Shown: positions 32,101 to 44,370 of the stretch, piece by piece | How positions within the stretch are numbered: the stretch's first letter is position 1 | Layout of the letters: each line of letters opens with the position of its first letter | DNA from: Ectobius pallidus | Taxonomy: Eukaryota; Arthropoda; Insecta; Blattodea; Ectobiidae | DNA: 64,000 nt | NCBI GenBank assembly: GCA_964059195.1 | Contig: CAXKWD010000001.1 | Coordinates: 215,148,484 to 215,212,483 of the forward strand | Direction of reading: 5' to 3' | The notes under the pieces: model-generated | Databases searched by the model: none | The model's input: the letters and a program-made list of their open reading frames with translations, nothing else | What the model was told of the DNA's origin: nothing | Position numbers and translations under genes: made by a program

Positions 32101-32694
32101 GGTTAAAGTTCTTGGTTTGGCTACTGCCTACGGGCTTCAAATTTCTTCCCTGACCTATGGTGAGGGTAGAGAAAGCAAAAGTTACTGTACCAGTAGATTG
32201 GGTTACTACACTATTGTAAATACAATAATGTCAGCATTGAATATGAGTTCTGTATAAACAAAACAGCCTTCAGAGATTAGTTGAATAGCATGACACGAAC
32301 TCCAGTAGATTACAAGAAAGTTCAATTCATTCCAAACAAAAATGCAGAATAACTTATATATGATTTCCATAAAAATAAGGCCTTTAAGAATCAAGAATGC
32401 ACACAAGAGAATACAATCAACACACCTATATCCTTGGACTGAACTGCAAGACTAGGTTTTGGGAGATAAGCAAGATAAACACACCAAGGCCAACATGATA
32501 ATGACCTTCATCAACATCTATACAAACAAAAAAATAAGTTACATACTACAGTAATAAAACAATTTTGTTATTAGTAATGTAATTATTAATTATTATTATT
32601 AATTTATTGTTAATTAATTATGTATTTATTATTATTTATTAATTAGCATTAATTTATTAGTATTAAATACTAATAAATTAAATAATAATAAATT
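32101..32694. other. Intergenic, low complexity at the right end
   Basis: 32575-32694 is a taat/ttaatta-rich low-complexity stretch. No gene. Confidence 0.4.
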
Positions 32695-33080
32695 TTATTA
32701 TTGTTGTTGTTATTATTATTATTATTCACTGAGTCACATACTACTAGTTATTATTATTTTTATTATCTCGTTTCGGTCTTCTATGTGCCACACTATTCCA
32801 ACTGCTTTTTCCTTTGATCTTTCACATTTGCCCAGTATTCCTGCATTCTCATTCCATGAGCTTCCTTCCATCCTTCGATCCTGTTTTCATTTTGGGTTTT
32901 GGCTGAAAACTCTGTATTTCCCCAAGTTTCTTCTTTAAGGGGTCACATTCCAAGATGTCCTCATGTGAGATCTCCAGTTCTTGTAGGTCTTTTTCCACCT
33001 CTATAAACCAGATCCCTTTGGTTTTCTTACCCACAAAGAAGGCGCAGATTCGATTGGACAATCTTTTAGGGCTCATTCAC
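32695..33080 (-). pseudogene. LINE 3' end with (aat)n tail
   Basis: The minus strand encodes SPKRLSNRICAFFVG, KGIWFIEVEKDLQELEISHE, a basic stretch and AHRRPKRDN running into the (aat)n tail at 32700-32735. C-terminal end of an insect LINE ORF2, RTE/CR1-like. Confidence 0.65.
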
Positions 33081-33089
33081 GACACAAAT

Positions 33090-34720
33090 GAAGATGATTT
33101 ATAGATGCTTCACTGATTAAAAAAGTCAGTACTGAATATGGAAAGAAAATTTCAGCTAATAAAACTAAAACGATGGTGTTTAATAAATTATTTCCTGTCA
33201 GTTCAAAAATAATGTTAGACAACATAATAATAGACCAGGTGTCACATTTCAAGTATTTGGGATGTAATGTCTCGTACCAGGGAGAAATAGATATTTCAGA
33301 AAACGTAAATAAGTAGGCCTACAACTATATAACAGACACATTAAAAAGAATGCTAAGAAACAAGGCTCGTAAAGACTCCATAGTTAAACTGTATAAATCC
33401 ATGGCAATACCAACTTTGACTTACAGTTTGGAAACATGGACAGTAACAAAGAAATACCATACCAGAATACAGTCATCAGAAATGAAATTTCTAAGGTCAA
33501 TAGCTGGATACACTAAAATGGATAGGAAATATAGCCAAGACATCCGACAAGACATCCGACAAAACTAAACTAAACTAAACTAAACAAGATATCTCGATAA
33601 AACGATTTTTATTAATTTCACTCGAACTACTCAACTTGGTGAAACTTATAAATTCAGAGTTGAAAACACTGATATTATGGAATCCAATCAAACAAAATTT
33701 TTGGGCACTTGGATAGACTCCACCTTATCATGGGAATCCCATATTTCTCATCTCTACGAGAAACTTTCTCGCACTAGTTATGCAATGAGAGTCCTAGTTA
33801 ACTCCTGCACACCGGAAATGTTAAAAATCGCGTACTTTGGCTATGTACAATCTATTTTAACTTATGCAATACCCTTTTGGGGCATCTCGTCTAAAGCCAT
33901 TCATGTGTTCAGACTCCAAAAACGCATCGTCAGAATTATGAAAAAAGTACCTCTAAGAACACACACCAAACCTATTTTCAATGAATTTAAAGTTCTCCCA
34001 TTACCTTGCTTATATATTCTGGAGACAACAGCTTTCATACACAAGAATAAAAACTTATTCCAAATTAATTCAGACTATCACACTCACTTCACCAGAATTG
34101 CTAACAACATCCATTTCAACCAATGCAGACTAGCAAAAACTCAAATCAGTATGTCTCATAAAGGAATCCAACTTTACAATAAGCTTCCCCAAGAGATTAA
34201 ATCACTGAACTTTGCACAATTTAAGAAAAAAGTCAAGCTCATCCTCTTTGACCATCTATTCTTTTCGGTTGACGAATATCTGAATTCATCCTTTTCATAA
34301 TTTAAAAAACTGGTTGTTCTGTATACACTGTAGCTAATTTAATAAATGTACATATTCTAGAATAAGGTTGTTTTCAAATTATAATGTATGTTTTGATCAT
34401 TATTGTATCTAGGTTAAGGCTTAGGTTAAGATCTGACTGACGAAGCCATGTATTCTTGTAATACTTAAGGTGGATAATAAATTACAATTTACAATTTACA
34501 AGAGCTAAAGGTTGAAGAAATAAACTGCACCATCGTTAAGTACAGGGGAAAATGGTTAAAACATGTTCAAAGGATGGATATCAATAGGATTCCAAATATT
34601 GCCCTATACTACAACCTGAGAGGAAGAAGAGACCAAGGCAGACCATTGAAGAGATGGTCAGATCAGAAAGAAGCCGGAACAGATTGAAAAGTCCAAACCA
34701 TGAAGAAGAAGAAGATTACT
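33090..34720 (+). pseudogene. Endonuclease-RT LINE fragment, split by another LINE
   Basis: 33090-33563 encodes ANKTKTMVFNKLF, VSHFKYLGCNVSYQGEI, RKDSIVKLYKSMAIPTLTYS and MKFLRSIAGYTKMDR; the frame resumes after the insertion at 34501 with LKVEEINCTIVKYRGKWLKH and LRGRRDQGRPLKRW. 5'-truncated and broken. Confidence 0.8.
33583..34500 (+). pseudogene. Jockey-like LINE, 5'-truncated, nested insertion
   Basis: Open frame from about 33586 to 34300: TRYLDKTIFINFTR, KFLGTWIDSTLSWESHI, YGYVQSI-like YFGYVQSILTYAIPFWG, LPCLYILETTAFIHKN, GIQLYNKLPQEIKSLN. Ends in an (aatttac)n tail at 34478-34500. It interrupts the LINE at 33090-34720. A (ctaaa)n run at 33565-33585 marks its 5' junction. Confidence 0.8.
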
Positions 34721-34954
34721 AGTGCTGTTGTTTCTATTTATTTTATTTTATTTACATGGATGGGTGTACTTAAAAAATGACTAGCCATGGATCTTGTATA
34801 CCTTTGGTTAATAGATTATAATTTGGGATACATAAATTAATAATTACCTGATTTAGGTACAATTCATTTTATTTTAAAGTATGCAAATACTTACTTACTT
34901 ATTCAATGACAATAGACAATTCCTAAATAAGCTAAAGGAATATTATCTATTTTA

Positions 34955-35405
34955 TGGACAGGTTCATTGCCGCACTTATCTGAGCCCGCCATTACACCCT
35001 ATTTTGTGCTAACTCCAACCAACCATCCCTCGCAAATGTTATTTCTCTTAAATCTTTCCTAATATTGTTCTCCCACCTGCTTCTAGGTCTTCCAAGTGGT
35101 CTTTTCCCTTCGGGTCTCCCAGTCAATATTTTTGAGATTTGTCTTTCCTCTCCCATGCATGCAACATGTCCAGCCTATTTCATCCTCCGTGATTTAATTA
35201 CCCTTACTATATTCAGTAAAGAGTACAGGTTATGAAGCTTGTCGTTATGCAGTTTTCTCCAGTCCCCATTTTCATCTCTCTTAGGTCTGAATATTTTCCT
35301 AAGCACCCTGATTTCCAACACTCTCAGATTATGTTCATCCCGAAGAGTAAGCGACTATGTCTCACATCCATATAATTCAACCGGCAGGATAATTGTCTTA
35401 TAAAG
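34955..35405 (-). pseudogene. LINE 3' fragment (GRPRSRW type)
   Basis: The minus strand reads LYKTIILPVELYGCET, RDEHNLRVLEIRVLRKIFRP, AGHVACMGEERQ, RPEGKRPLGRPRSRWE, with two in-frame stops. Its 3' DNA matches 13125-13215. Confidence 0.85.
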
Positions 35406-37374
35406 TAAGCAAATAAATTACACAAAATGTAATTTCTTAACATTTACAACTTAGATTATTGAAGAACAAAGTAGCAAAAGATCTAACAACTTGTGCTTCC
35501 ATAAAGGTAATTAAATAGTCTCTTATTGTCTGTCTGACTTTATCCACAGGGTAATAAACAGATGACCTGCTAGGAATTGTAACATCTGGAAACTTATGAT
35601 GAAATTTTGTCTGACATTTTCTTACAGAAGAGTATTGTTTCAGATAAATGGGGTACATTGTTTTGGCGATAAATTAAGATTACATGATAATTCACCAATC
35701 ACAGCAAAAAAATTTTTTTTTAATTTTGATGTGTGTACTTACTTCGATTAGAGAAAAGGTGGAGATAAAATGGATCAGCAACATTCACTTACCTAGATAG
35801 AAAGAAAAAATACAAATTAGATCATTTGAATAAGATCTTCTAAATTATATTGCTAAAATTGTACTTTTTGTGAATACTTTAAATGCTGTTTTAAAATAAA
35901 TGTACCACACATGAATAGCAATAAGATTTGAACATTTTTTCCAGAGATATTTGACAATAAAATGTCCAGACACAAAATTTAATTTTTTTAATACTCATCT
36001 GCAGGGTTCGATGGGAGGATTTCCCCCTCTTGTCAAAAATGTTCCCAGCTCATCAAATAAAAATTTCTTCTTTGCCAGGGATATATTTTTCTACATTTTA
36101 TAAACTTCAGTTTGAAATTCCAATGCAATTATTGGAAACATCTATTTATGTTTCTTCTACCATTTTTAAACATACGAGTAATGGTATCACCAGTACAATG
36201 GATAGCAACACCTGACCTCGTCTAACTTTCATATCCTCGAAATTATTTGGATTATATTTATATCCATTCTAAAAGTGCTCTTTTCAGCTGTCTGGTATTA
36301 TTTCATTTATATGGTATGAGTATGGTACTTTATGAGATTCTATACGGGATGGGAAAATGTCTGTCCATCCATCTATGTGTCTGTACGTGTGATAACTCAA
36401 ATATGCTATATTTGATAAAGGACACCATAAGCACCATGTCCCATACAGCACCAATTTATGGGAAAGATAATAATTTCAGAGAGAGGTTAACACTTGGAAT
36501 GTGTGAATGACAATTAATTACCAACTTCTGTGATGTGTGATTCCTTTATGCATATTTCTTCTCTTGAATTAAAAATGTAATGCATATTTTTGGTTCCATA
36601 CATTAACACCTTCAGTTTTAAATTGTAAAAACTTGTAAAACTTAAAATTTTCAATGACTCAAGATTGTACAAAAAGGCACTAGATGTTATTTCAAATTTT
36701 TTTTTAAAGTAGCCTACTGGGAACATTGAAACTGTAAAAGAAACATTTTTAAATCTATAACTAGCCTACAGAACAACAGCTTAATAATAGGCTACCTAAA
36801 AATGTAGCAAAATTAAATTTTTTAAACAAAAATTGGTCAGTGTTCACAAACTAGTACAAATATGTCTCTTATATGTAGCCTATAGTTTGAATGTTATACA
36901 ATAAAACATATTCTTACAATAAAACATATTCTTAAGAGAGACTGACAATTTGAGCAAGTCCCGTATGGAACTTTTGAGTGTCCTGTATGAAACTTGGGTT
37001 TTTCACATTTTCTTATAAATTGATTCGGATTTATAGCTTTAATTATTAAATTATTTATTTAATTATTTAATTATTGATTGTTTTTTATCTGATTTTAAGA
37101 AAGTATACCTGTGCCTCAAATAAATTCAAGAATTTTAGCAATCTGTAATTACATGATTGTATGTTACTGGGTACATTTTGTGTCCCATACAGAACTGTTC
37201 ATTTTCTGATTAAAATATAATTTGAATAAGGCATTTCCTTTTTAAGATGTTTCTTTGTGTTAAAGTGACAGCATTCATGAAAAATTTGTTTTGAATAAAA
37301 ATAAATTTGAGTGTACCGTACTCAATCAATAAACGTATCTATAATGACCCAGATTGTCCTGAACAGAATTAGAA
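35406..37374. other. AT-rich intergenic with an R1 fragment
   Basis: About 36290-36440 (ggtactttatgagattctat, gtgataactcaaatatgcta) is a diverged R1 piece. A 28-bp stretch near 36900 (acaataaaacatattctta) is duplicated in tandem. No gene recognised. Confidence 0.45.
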
Positions 37375-37560
37375 TGGCTCTGAAGATGGGCCAGAATATG
37401 GTGCTCTGGCAAATTTACTCTTCATCACTCCAGCATAGGGAGGAAAAAAGTCGGCTACATATGAAATCGGTGTACATTCTAGCAACACTTTTTTAATAAA
37501 GAGCCATCTTAAGGGTCAGGATCTCCTATTCTTGTTGTGACAGTTGTATTTTCTTATTCA
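37375..37560 (+). repeat. Dispersed old repeat R2, copy 2
   Basis: Diverged copy of 1375-1550, with cttttttaataaagagccat and ggatctcctattcttg conserved. Confidence 0.55.
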
Positions 37561-38213
37561 AGTTGTTATTATTGTGATATAATTTATGTGATCAATTAAA
37601 AAAAGAATTTGACTATAATGTTTAGTATTCTAAAATGAAAAATAAATGAATAAATACCTGCATATAAATGTATGGGTTCCCCCATTAGAAAAAATGCCTA
37701 ACTTCAGCACCCTAACTACCTATTTAAAAGGAGAAAGAAATTGTTTATGGTATTGATTAATTTTATCAAGTCGTCATCAGTTTATCATAATTTCGTACAT
37801 AGCGAGGCAACAGGAATTTAGCGGGCAGAAATTACCTTGCCCCCCCCCCCCCCCCCAAAGTCGGTGCCGCTTATTTCAAGAATACAACAAAATTTGTGTC
37901 GTGTGGAGCATTTCACAGATATAGAAGAGAACGATAAAATGTCCATTAAACACTGTACCTGGATTAGGATTTAATTTTCATTTAATATCAAATATATCAA
38001 AATTGCCTTCATTTTCATCGCCTCATTGGAAAGTGCACGAACGTCACTATATACTGTACCTATGTGCGCATTCCTCTTTCATAAATTCTGGGACGTACGT
38101 CCGAATAATTATTCGGTCAAGGTCGCTGTTTTGTTTTTGAGGTTATAAATCGTTCTACATGATAAATTTACATAGTTAGTATTTCTGACGCAAGGTATTT
38201 TGGAAATTTTGCA
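37561..38213. other. MARCHF5 upstream region
   Basis: Contains a C homopolymer (about 37840-37856). Nearer the gene are a gggacgtacgtccg palindrome (38090-38103) and an aattattcgg block. The promoter is not defined. Confidence 0.35.
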
Positions 38214-39137
38214 ATGGCAGAGGAAGATCTTGCAAGTTCAAGTGAAAAAATAGAAGATACTACCGGTAATTCCAAAAGTAGAGAGGAATCGTTGAAGAGA
38301 TACTGCTGGGTGTGTTTTGCTACAGATGAAGATGATACTACAGCTGCATGGGTTCACCCATGTAACTGCAGAGGAACTACTAAATGGGTACACCAGGCTT
38401 GTATTCAACGCTGGGTAGATGAAAAGCAGAAAGGAAATTCGTCAGTAAAAGTGACATGTCCTCAGTGCAATACAGAATACATAATTGTGTTTCCCCATAT
38501 GGGGCCCTTAATTATTGTATTGGATGCTGTTGATAACGTAATTTACAAAGCCTGCCCATTTGTTGCTGCTGGGATAGTTGTCGGATCAATATACTGGTCT
38601 GCTGTTACGTATGGCGCTGTCACTGTAATGCAAGTTGTTGGCCATAAAGAAGGTCTGTCAATTATGGAGCAAGCGGACCCTTTAGTTCTTTTGGTTGGAC
38701 TTCCTACTATTCCTGTTATGTTAATCCTTGGCAAAATGGTACGCTGGGAAGATACAGTTCTTACTTTCTTGAGACGTAACTCCTGTAAGGTACCATTTCT
38801 CAAACACTTGTTTCCCTGCGATGGAGATGAAGGAAGTGCCAACAACGATGTACCACCACTGTCTGATCCTGTTTCAGCTACAAGAGTGTTATGCAGTGCA
38901 CTTCTATTACCAACAGTGGCAACATTATTTGGGAAGCTCTTCTTTGATACCGTTCCATCTAACCTTCAAAGAACAATTCTAGGAGGAGTAGCATTCATCA
39001 CAATTAAAGGAGCTCTTAGAATCTATCACAAACAACAGCAGTTTGTCCGCCAGAAACAACGAAAGATATTAGATTATACAGATCCTAATGTAAGCCAAAA
39101 TGACATCACTGCTGAACCTTCAACCAGCAACCAATAA
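38214..39137 (+). CDS. MARCHF5: MARCHF5, mitochondrial membrane-associated RING-CH E3 ligase
   Basis: 307 residues, full length. The N-terminal RING-CH finger is complete: C31, C34, C50, C52, H60, C63, C82, C85 (C4HC3), with the typical WVHPCNCRGTTKWVH. Four hydrophobic segments follow at about 105-125, 135-155, 170-190 and 240-275, as in the outer-mitochondrial-membrane ligase that controls DRP1 and mitofusin. The tail is basic, then Ser/Thr-rich. ATG at 38214 is preceded by gcaatgg and is the only good start. AATAAA signals at about 39203 and 39663. One exon, whereas vertebrate MARCHF5 has several. Confidence 0.95.
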   Translation: MAEEDLASSSEKIEDTTGNSKSREESLKRYCWVCFATDEDDTTAAWVHPCNCRGTTKWVHQACIQRWVDEKQKGNSSVKVTCPQCNTEYIIVFPHMGPLIIVLDAVDNVIYKACPFVAAGIVVGSIYWSAVTYGAVTVMQVVGHKEGLSIMEQADPLVLLVGLPTIPVMLILGKMVRWEDTVLTFLRRNSCKVPFLKHLFPCDGDEGSANNDVPPLSDPVSATRVLCSALLLPTVATLFGKLFFDTVPSNLQRTILGGVAFITIKGALRIYHKQQQFVRQKQRKILDYTDPNVSQNDITAEPSTSNQ

Positions 39138-39924
39138 GCAACAAAACAAGTTTATATGCTAGGTGATATTGGTGGGTACAAAGACATGGAAAGACTGTAA
39201 TAATAAATTATCAAACATTTGTTAGAATCATTTTTAAGAGAGGTTTATAGAGAAGTCACATTCAGGTATGATAAAGGACTAAGGTAATCTCTACCCACTG
39301 TAACAGTAACTTACCCTAATTTTAAATTAGGAACAGCCTAAATTCTAATTTATAACTATCGTAAGCCTATTAGACTGTATAAATGCTATGTTCTTCCTTT
39401 TATTTAAATATAGGCTATGAATATAAGTAAAGATTTGAAAAGACTTCAATATCCTTATTTGTGATGATGCCAGTGAGTTTTGTCATAGGCAGAAATTTAA
39501 GAAAGACATGTGAAACTATGGAACAGAAAGCCCATATGAAACCGTTCCTCAGCAGTGGAGTGATTTTTATTGTATCCCTGGATTTGGATGAAATTTATAT
39601 TATCTTTATTTTGTGATATTGTGTTTATTTTGTGACTTGTTTGTGTACTATGGTATATTGTTAATAAAATATGTTAGAAAGGTTAAACCATGATATAATT
39701 CAAAACTGAGTCCAGAATGCTGTGCTGTGCCACTGCTGTTACAGGAAGTTTAGTGATGTCACTGGAAAACTTATTCATGGGCATTCATACTCAGGGAAAG
39801 GAAAATATGTAGGCCTATATTAATAATAATAGTCAGGTGATTTTCTTAAGTAGAGACAAAAAAAGTTTGCAGAAGTTTTACTGAATCGACATGATGGGAG
39901 CAGAATCCATAGTGGATTAGGAAA
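39138..39924 (+). other. MARCHF5 3' UTR and flank
   Basis: AATAAA at about 39203 and 39663 fit alternative 3' ends. No poly(A) tract in the DNA after either. Confidence 0.4.
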
Positions 39925-40145
39925 GGGGGGTCCACGGGGTCCGGACCCGTAAAAATCAAAGAGCCGCTACTTCTCTATCAAGTAGCTCAATTTGAATCAT
40001 GAGGCTGAGTGAACCCTTACCGGCTGAGTGAACCCTTACCAGGACCTCCCTACCTCAGAAAAATACGAGGAGATACCGAGGATCGAACCCGGGCCAACGG
40101 ATCTGTAAGTCAGTGACACTAACCACAAGACCATGTCGGTGGTCA
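39925..40145 (-). mobile_element. SINE S2, 5' half copy
   Basis: Contains the tRNA head on the minus strand (ttgtggttagtgtc A box, ggttcgatcctcgg B box) and the gaggctgagtgaaccc block, with a 20-bp internal duplication (cggctgagtgaacccttacc). Confidence 0.75.
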
Positions 40146-40429
40146 GTTTAGATTACTAAAGCATATATTATTTATAATTTTATAAGCAAAAATTACTGAC
40201 TTGTGAGTATATTTTCAAACTGACTGTTAGCGGTTCAATCCCTGATATAATAGTCACATAAGGCAAACTGAAAAATCATCCTTGAATATAGTTAACTCAT
40301 TGTCACACTGGGTGTACTGCATTCTTTTGTTTGTGGTTTCATTTTCTGAACATAGGATTGCATGAGCACCACTTTAGTAAAAAAGAAATGCTTTTTATAT
40401 TCTCTGCCCAACTTGAATGTTTTTTTTCT

Positions 40430-40740
40430 TGTTCTTGCATGGTCTCATGGTATTCATCGCTGGCTACAGATCCACAAGCCTGGGTTCGATCCCCAGTACT
40501 TCTCGGAACTTTTTGAGGTAGGACATCTGGAACAGGATGTACTCAGCCTCATGATTCAAATTGAGGAGCTATTTGATAAGAAAAATGCTGCTCTGGATAC
40601 TGAAACCAGCGTAAAAGGCCATGGATGTCGGCATGCTGACCACATGCCTCCCAATCCTGGCATCTGCCTATGATAGATGTTGCAGCAGTTGGATGGTAGA
40701 CCTAGTCCCTTCAGGGATGCAGTGCCATGGAGTTTTAATT
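40430..40740 (+). mobile_element. SINE S2, near-complete copy
   Basis: Plus orientation: tRNA-like head with ctgggttcgatcccc (B box), atgattcaaattgaggagct, tgtcggcatgctgaccacat, then cttcagggatgcagtgccat. It is the reference that shows where the mariner entered the copy at 28725. Confidence 0.8.
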
Positions 40741-40749
40741 TTTTTTAAC

Positions 40750-41040
40750 ACTCAACCCTAAGTACCGGTACGTGTTTTGTAATTTTCTCGCCTCTGATTC
40801 CAACTTCTGAAACACAAAACTTTCTCTACCCCAAGTAAGGTATGTTTTTGTTCCTTTCTCCCCTCTGAATATTAGACCTTGAAACACTGGCGTGGGTTTC
40901 TCTAACTTAAGCATGTAATTTGCTATTTTTGCTTGATTCCAACTTACGAAACACTACTTTCTCTACCTTAAAACAGATTTTGCTATTTTCTCACCTCTGA
41001 TTCCATCTTTTTAACATTATTTTCTCTACTCTAACATTAA
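40750..41040 (+). repeat. Degenerate tandem repeat
   Basis: Roughly four units of 65-80 bp built on the pattern ctctgattccaacttctgaa ... ctttctctacc. Strongly diverged between units. Function unknown. Confidence 0.6.
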
Positions 41041-41544
41041 TGTTTAAAATTTTAATACTTTACCAAAGGTAGGCAATTTTGTGTGAGCATTTCAAGAGCT
41101 TTAATCTAAGAAATAGCTGAATTTTTTATTTGAAAAATTAGTAAAGAGTAAGACCAGATTATCTTTCTTTTAACATTCCAAATACCTTATCTAATTTGAA
41201 ATGCATGCTGGGATCCCTGTACATCTGATAATTTTTCCATAATCCCTTCACTATTTCACCTAACGGCTATTATTTTCATTAAGTCTCTTATTTTTTATGA
41301 TCCAGTCACATTAGGTTTCTTCTACTGGCTCAGTGCCTAGTAGCGAAAAAGCTGTTATACTGTATTCTAGACTTGTTCCCATGGCACCAACTTGTTAAAA
41401 ACATGGGTGGGTTTGAAAACTTTTTTTAACTAAAATAATAAAATAAAACCTCATTTGGACCCATTATTAGCTAGCATGGCGAGTTGTAAAATGTGTATTC
41501 TCCAGACTGGAGTTCTCACAATAAATTCTTAACAAACAATATTA
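41041..41544. other. Intergenic, nothing recognised
   Basis: AT-rich; no gene. Confidence 0.35.
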
Positions 41545-42065
41545 TTATTAAGTGCCAGAATGTTACTTCATGAGATTGTGTGGGGGACGGGAAATATCTG
41601 TCTGTACATGCAATAACTCAAATACGCTTTATCAAATTTTCATGAAACTTGATGTACACATTTTTAACATCCACGGGAAGAAGCCTGGACCAAATCGATT
41701 GATCAATACTGGAGTAATGCCCAATTTAGTGCCTATTTTATGGTAATACTGGAAAAAGAAAGAATTTATCAAATGCAAATCAGTTCTCATGGGAACATAT
41801 TGTTTTACAGTGCTCACATACGACTTTGGAAGTTGCAACACAGTTAGCTTTGACAAATAACACTACCCACATATTCTTTCACATACCTGTATGCTTATCA
41901 AACTAGACCTTTGTTCTTCTGTAAGCCCTGCTTAATTAATCAATCTGGAGCTTAACTTGGAAATCAATAAAAAAAACTTATTCTTTGTAGGCTATAGCAT
42001 AATTGCAATTATCACTCATTAAACAAAAGCATTCAGGCACTTTGTTACATCAGTTTACTTGATTT
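41545..42065 (-). repeat. Dispersed repeat R1, copy 2 (no S6 insertion)
   Basis: Inverse of 31386-32100 with the S6 site empty. Includes ctggagtaatgcccaattta and tctgtaagccctgctt. Confidence 0.75.
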
Positions 42066-42354
42066 TATTTTATTTTTCTTTCCTTAAACAGTAACCTGTT
42101 CTCCCTAATAACATTACCTTTTTTTCGTTGATGACCCAAAGTCTTTCCCTCAGGTTTATTGTCCCTTGCATATTTAACCGATCTTTCTTAATTCATTTTA
42201 TACATGCTTATTCCACTTTTTTTTTCTCTTTGTAACCAGTCAACAATGCTCTGTCCTCCACACCCTTGTCTTAGAATTAGTTACCTTGTCCGTTCCTGTG
42301 GTCTTTTTAAATTTCTGTGCTCTTATGAAGTATATTGAGAAACCACCTATACAA
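42066..42354. other. T-rich intergenic
   Basis: Nothing recognised. Confidence 0.35.
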
Positions 42355-42964
42355 TGATAATATTATTAGGAGAAAAATTTCTCCGACATTGGGACTTGAA
42401 CCCAGGACCTTTGGCTCTTTGCACCAATGCTCTACCAACTGAGCTACGCTGGAGTTCAATTCACAGCACCAGATGGAACCTCTCTCCTATGACCGATTGC
42501 CCTAATGGTTCACCTCATAGAGAGACAAGTTATGTCATATGCAGCACTGTGAGGCACACTAAGTTTAGTGATTTTTTGTGACGGGGCTCCCACTGTCATT
42601 GTACAGTTAACATTTAAGATATATATATATATATAAGCATTCATAACCACAGATTATTGTCTCTGTTGGACATTACATGAGAATATTATAGGAGAAAAAT
42701 TCCTCCGACACTGGGAGTTGAACGCAGGACCTTTGGCTATTCGCACCAATGCTCTACCAACTGAGCTACGCTGGAGTTCAACTCACAGCGCCAGATGGAA
42801 CCTCTCTCCTATGACCGATTGCCCTAATGGTCCATCTCACAGACAGACAAGGTATGTCATATGCAGCACTGTGAGGCACACTAAGTAGTGATTTTTGTGA
42901 CCGGGCTCCCACTGTTATTGTACAGTTAACATTTAAGATAGATATATACATATATATATATATA

Positions 42965-44370
42965 TGGGTGGATTCTTCAAATATGGGAAAAATTGTGTTT
43001 CGGAGTGATATTTCCCTTCAAATTCAACTTAAAAAAAAAATTAAAATAAAAGTTGTTTCTACTACTCCCATACTACAACTATCACTTTGAAATGTCAGTA
43101 ACTTTAAATTCTGATATTCCAAAAACCAATTTTACTCAATGAAATGTCATCCACATGCCCTGTCCCATACCCCGGTTTTGTACATTCTAATGCATTTTTC
43201 CACAAAACGAAATGTTATTTCCTTTTCAACTTTTTTCCTGCCAATGAGTATGAATGTGTGAAGAATATTAACCCCTAAAAAATAAAATGAAATAAAATTG
43301 TCACCCCACCTAATTTTCATAAAGAATGTCCCAAGGGTTTTTGGTCATCCACATGGCTGAAAAGAATAGAATTTTTTCTGCAGAAATGAGAAATTTGTAT
43401 AACTGGCAACAGTGTCAGAAAGCCAACAGGGCAGCTTGTGGTTGAATTTTGCTTGCTTACAAACAGTTTGGGATTAACAAAGGACTTTGCATCATTTTCA
43501 AGGAAAGGGTTTTTATTAATAATTAAGGAATCGTGCACAATGTGCATTATCTTAACCTACCCAGTCCTGAACCCGGAGAGGGGATCTTTCACTACTGAAA
43601 AATCCCCCACCCGGCCGGGAATCGAACCCGGGCCGCCGGAGTGGAAGGCAGGCGTGCTACCGACTCACCCAGCGTTTTTATTCCCCACCATTAACATGAC
43701 TTCTAGAAAGTAGGCAGAAAGTGAATATTAATTAATTTTGATTATGCATTATGATAAACCTTTCAATTCAAAGTACCTGACTGAAGTTGAGCCTACAGAG
43801 GTTTAGAAATGGCTTGCTGAGACCACTAAAACTCCTTTTTTGTCATCCACATGCCTGATTTTTGCGTCATCCACATGCCTCATGAAGGGGTATGACTCTC
43901 AAATCATGTAGATGGTAAATGTAGGGTACTATTGTGTCTGCGGTGTCTGTGACCTGTACTTATAATCATAAAACTGATAAGTGAATTTCTGCTTGATTCC
44001 CCCCCCCCCCCCAAAACCATAAAAACGCAGTCTAGTTTAAATTACATTAATTCCGGAGTATGCACACAAATTTGCAAAATCAACTGAAGCACACTGAGAA
44101 AAATATGAAACTACATAAAGAAAAGCATATTATTGCCAAAGTTAGTCATTAATGTGGCCTTCTGCCACCCACATATACACGGATGTCATTCACATGGCTT
44201 TAAAAAAAATTTAAAAAAATAAAAATATAAACATTTTTGCTCTGCTGGTGTCATATTATAATCAAGTAACCCCTGAAATATTTTAGTAATTTTTTTGAGA
44301 TTTTTTAAACAAAATAAAAAATTTGGATTTTACACACTACAAATTTTTCCGTATTTGAAGAATCACCCAT
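42965..44370. mobile_element. TIR element with repeated GTCATCCACATG motif
   Basis: Ends atgggtggattcttcaaata and, inverted, atgggtgattcttcaaatac, both next to (ta)n. The 12-mer gtcatccacatg occurs at 43146, 43344, 43842 and 43866, with a one-mismatch copy at 44185. SINE S4 is nested inside. No transposase seen. Confidence 0.75.
43535..43678 (-). mobile_element. tRNA-derived SINE S4 sharing a LINE 3' end
   Basis: The minus strand has gagtcggtagcacgc (A-box region) and a perfect B box ggttcgattcc in cccgggttcgattcccgg. It ends ggttaagataatgcacattg at 43535-43555, i.e. in the same 14-mer (aatgcacattgtgc) that ends the zinc-knuckle LINE copies. Confidence 0.75.
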
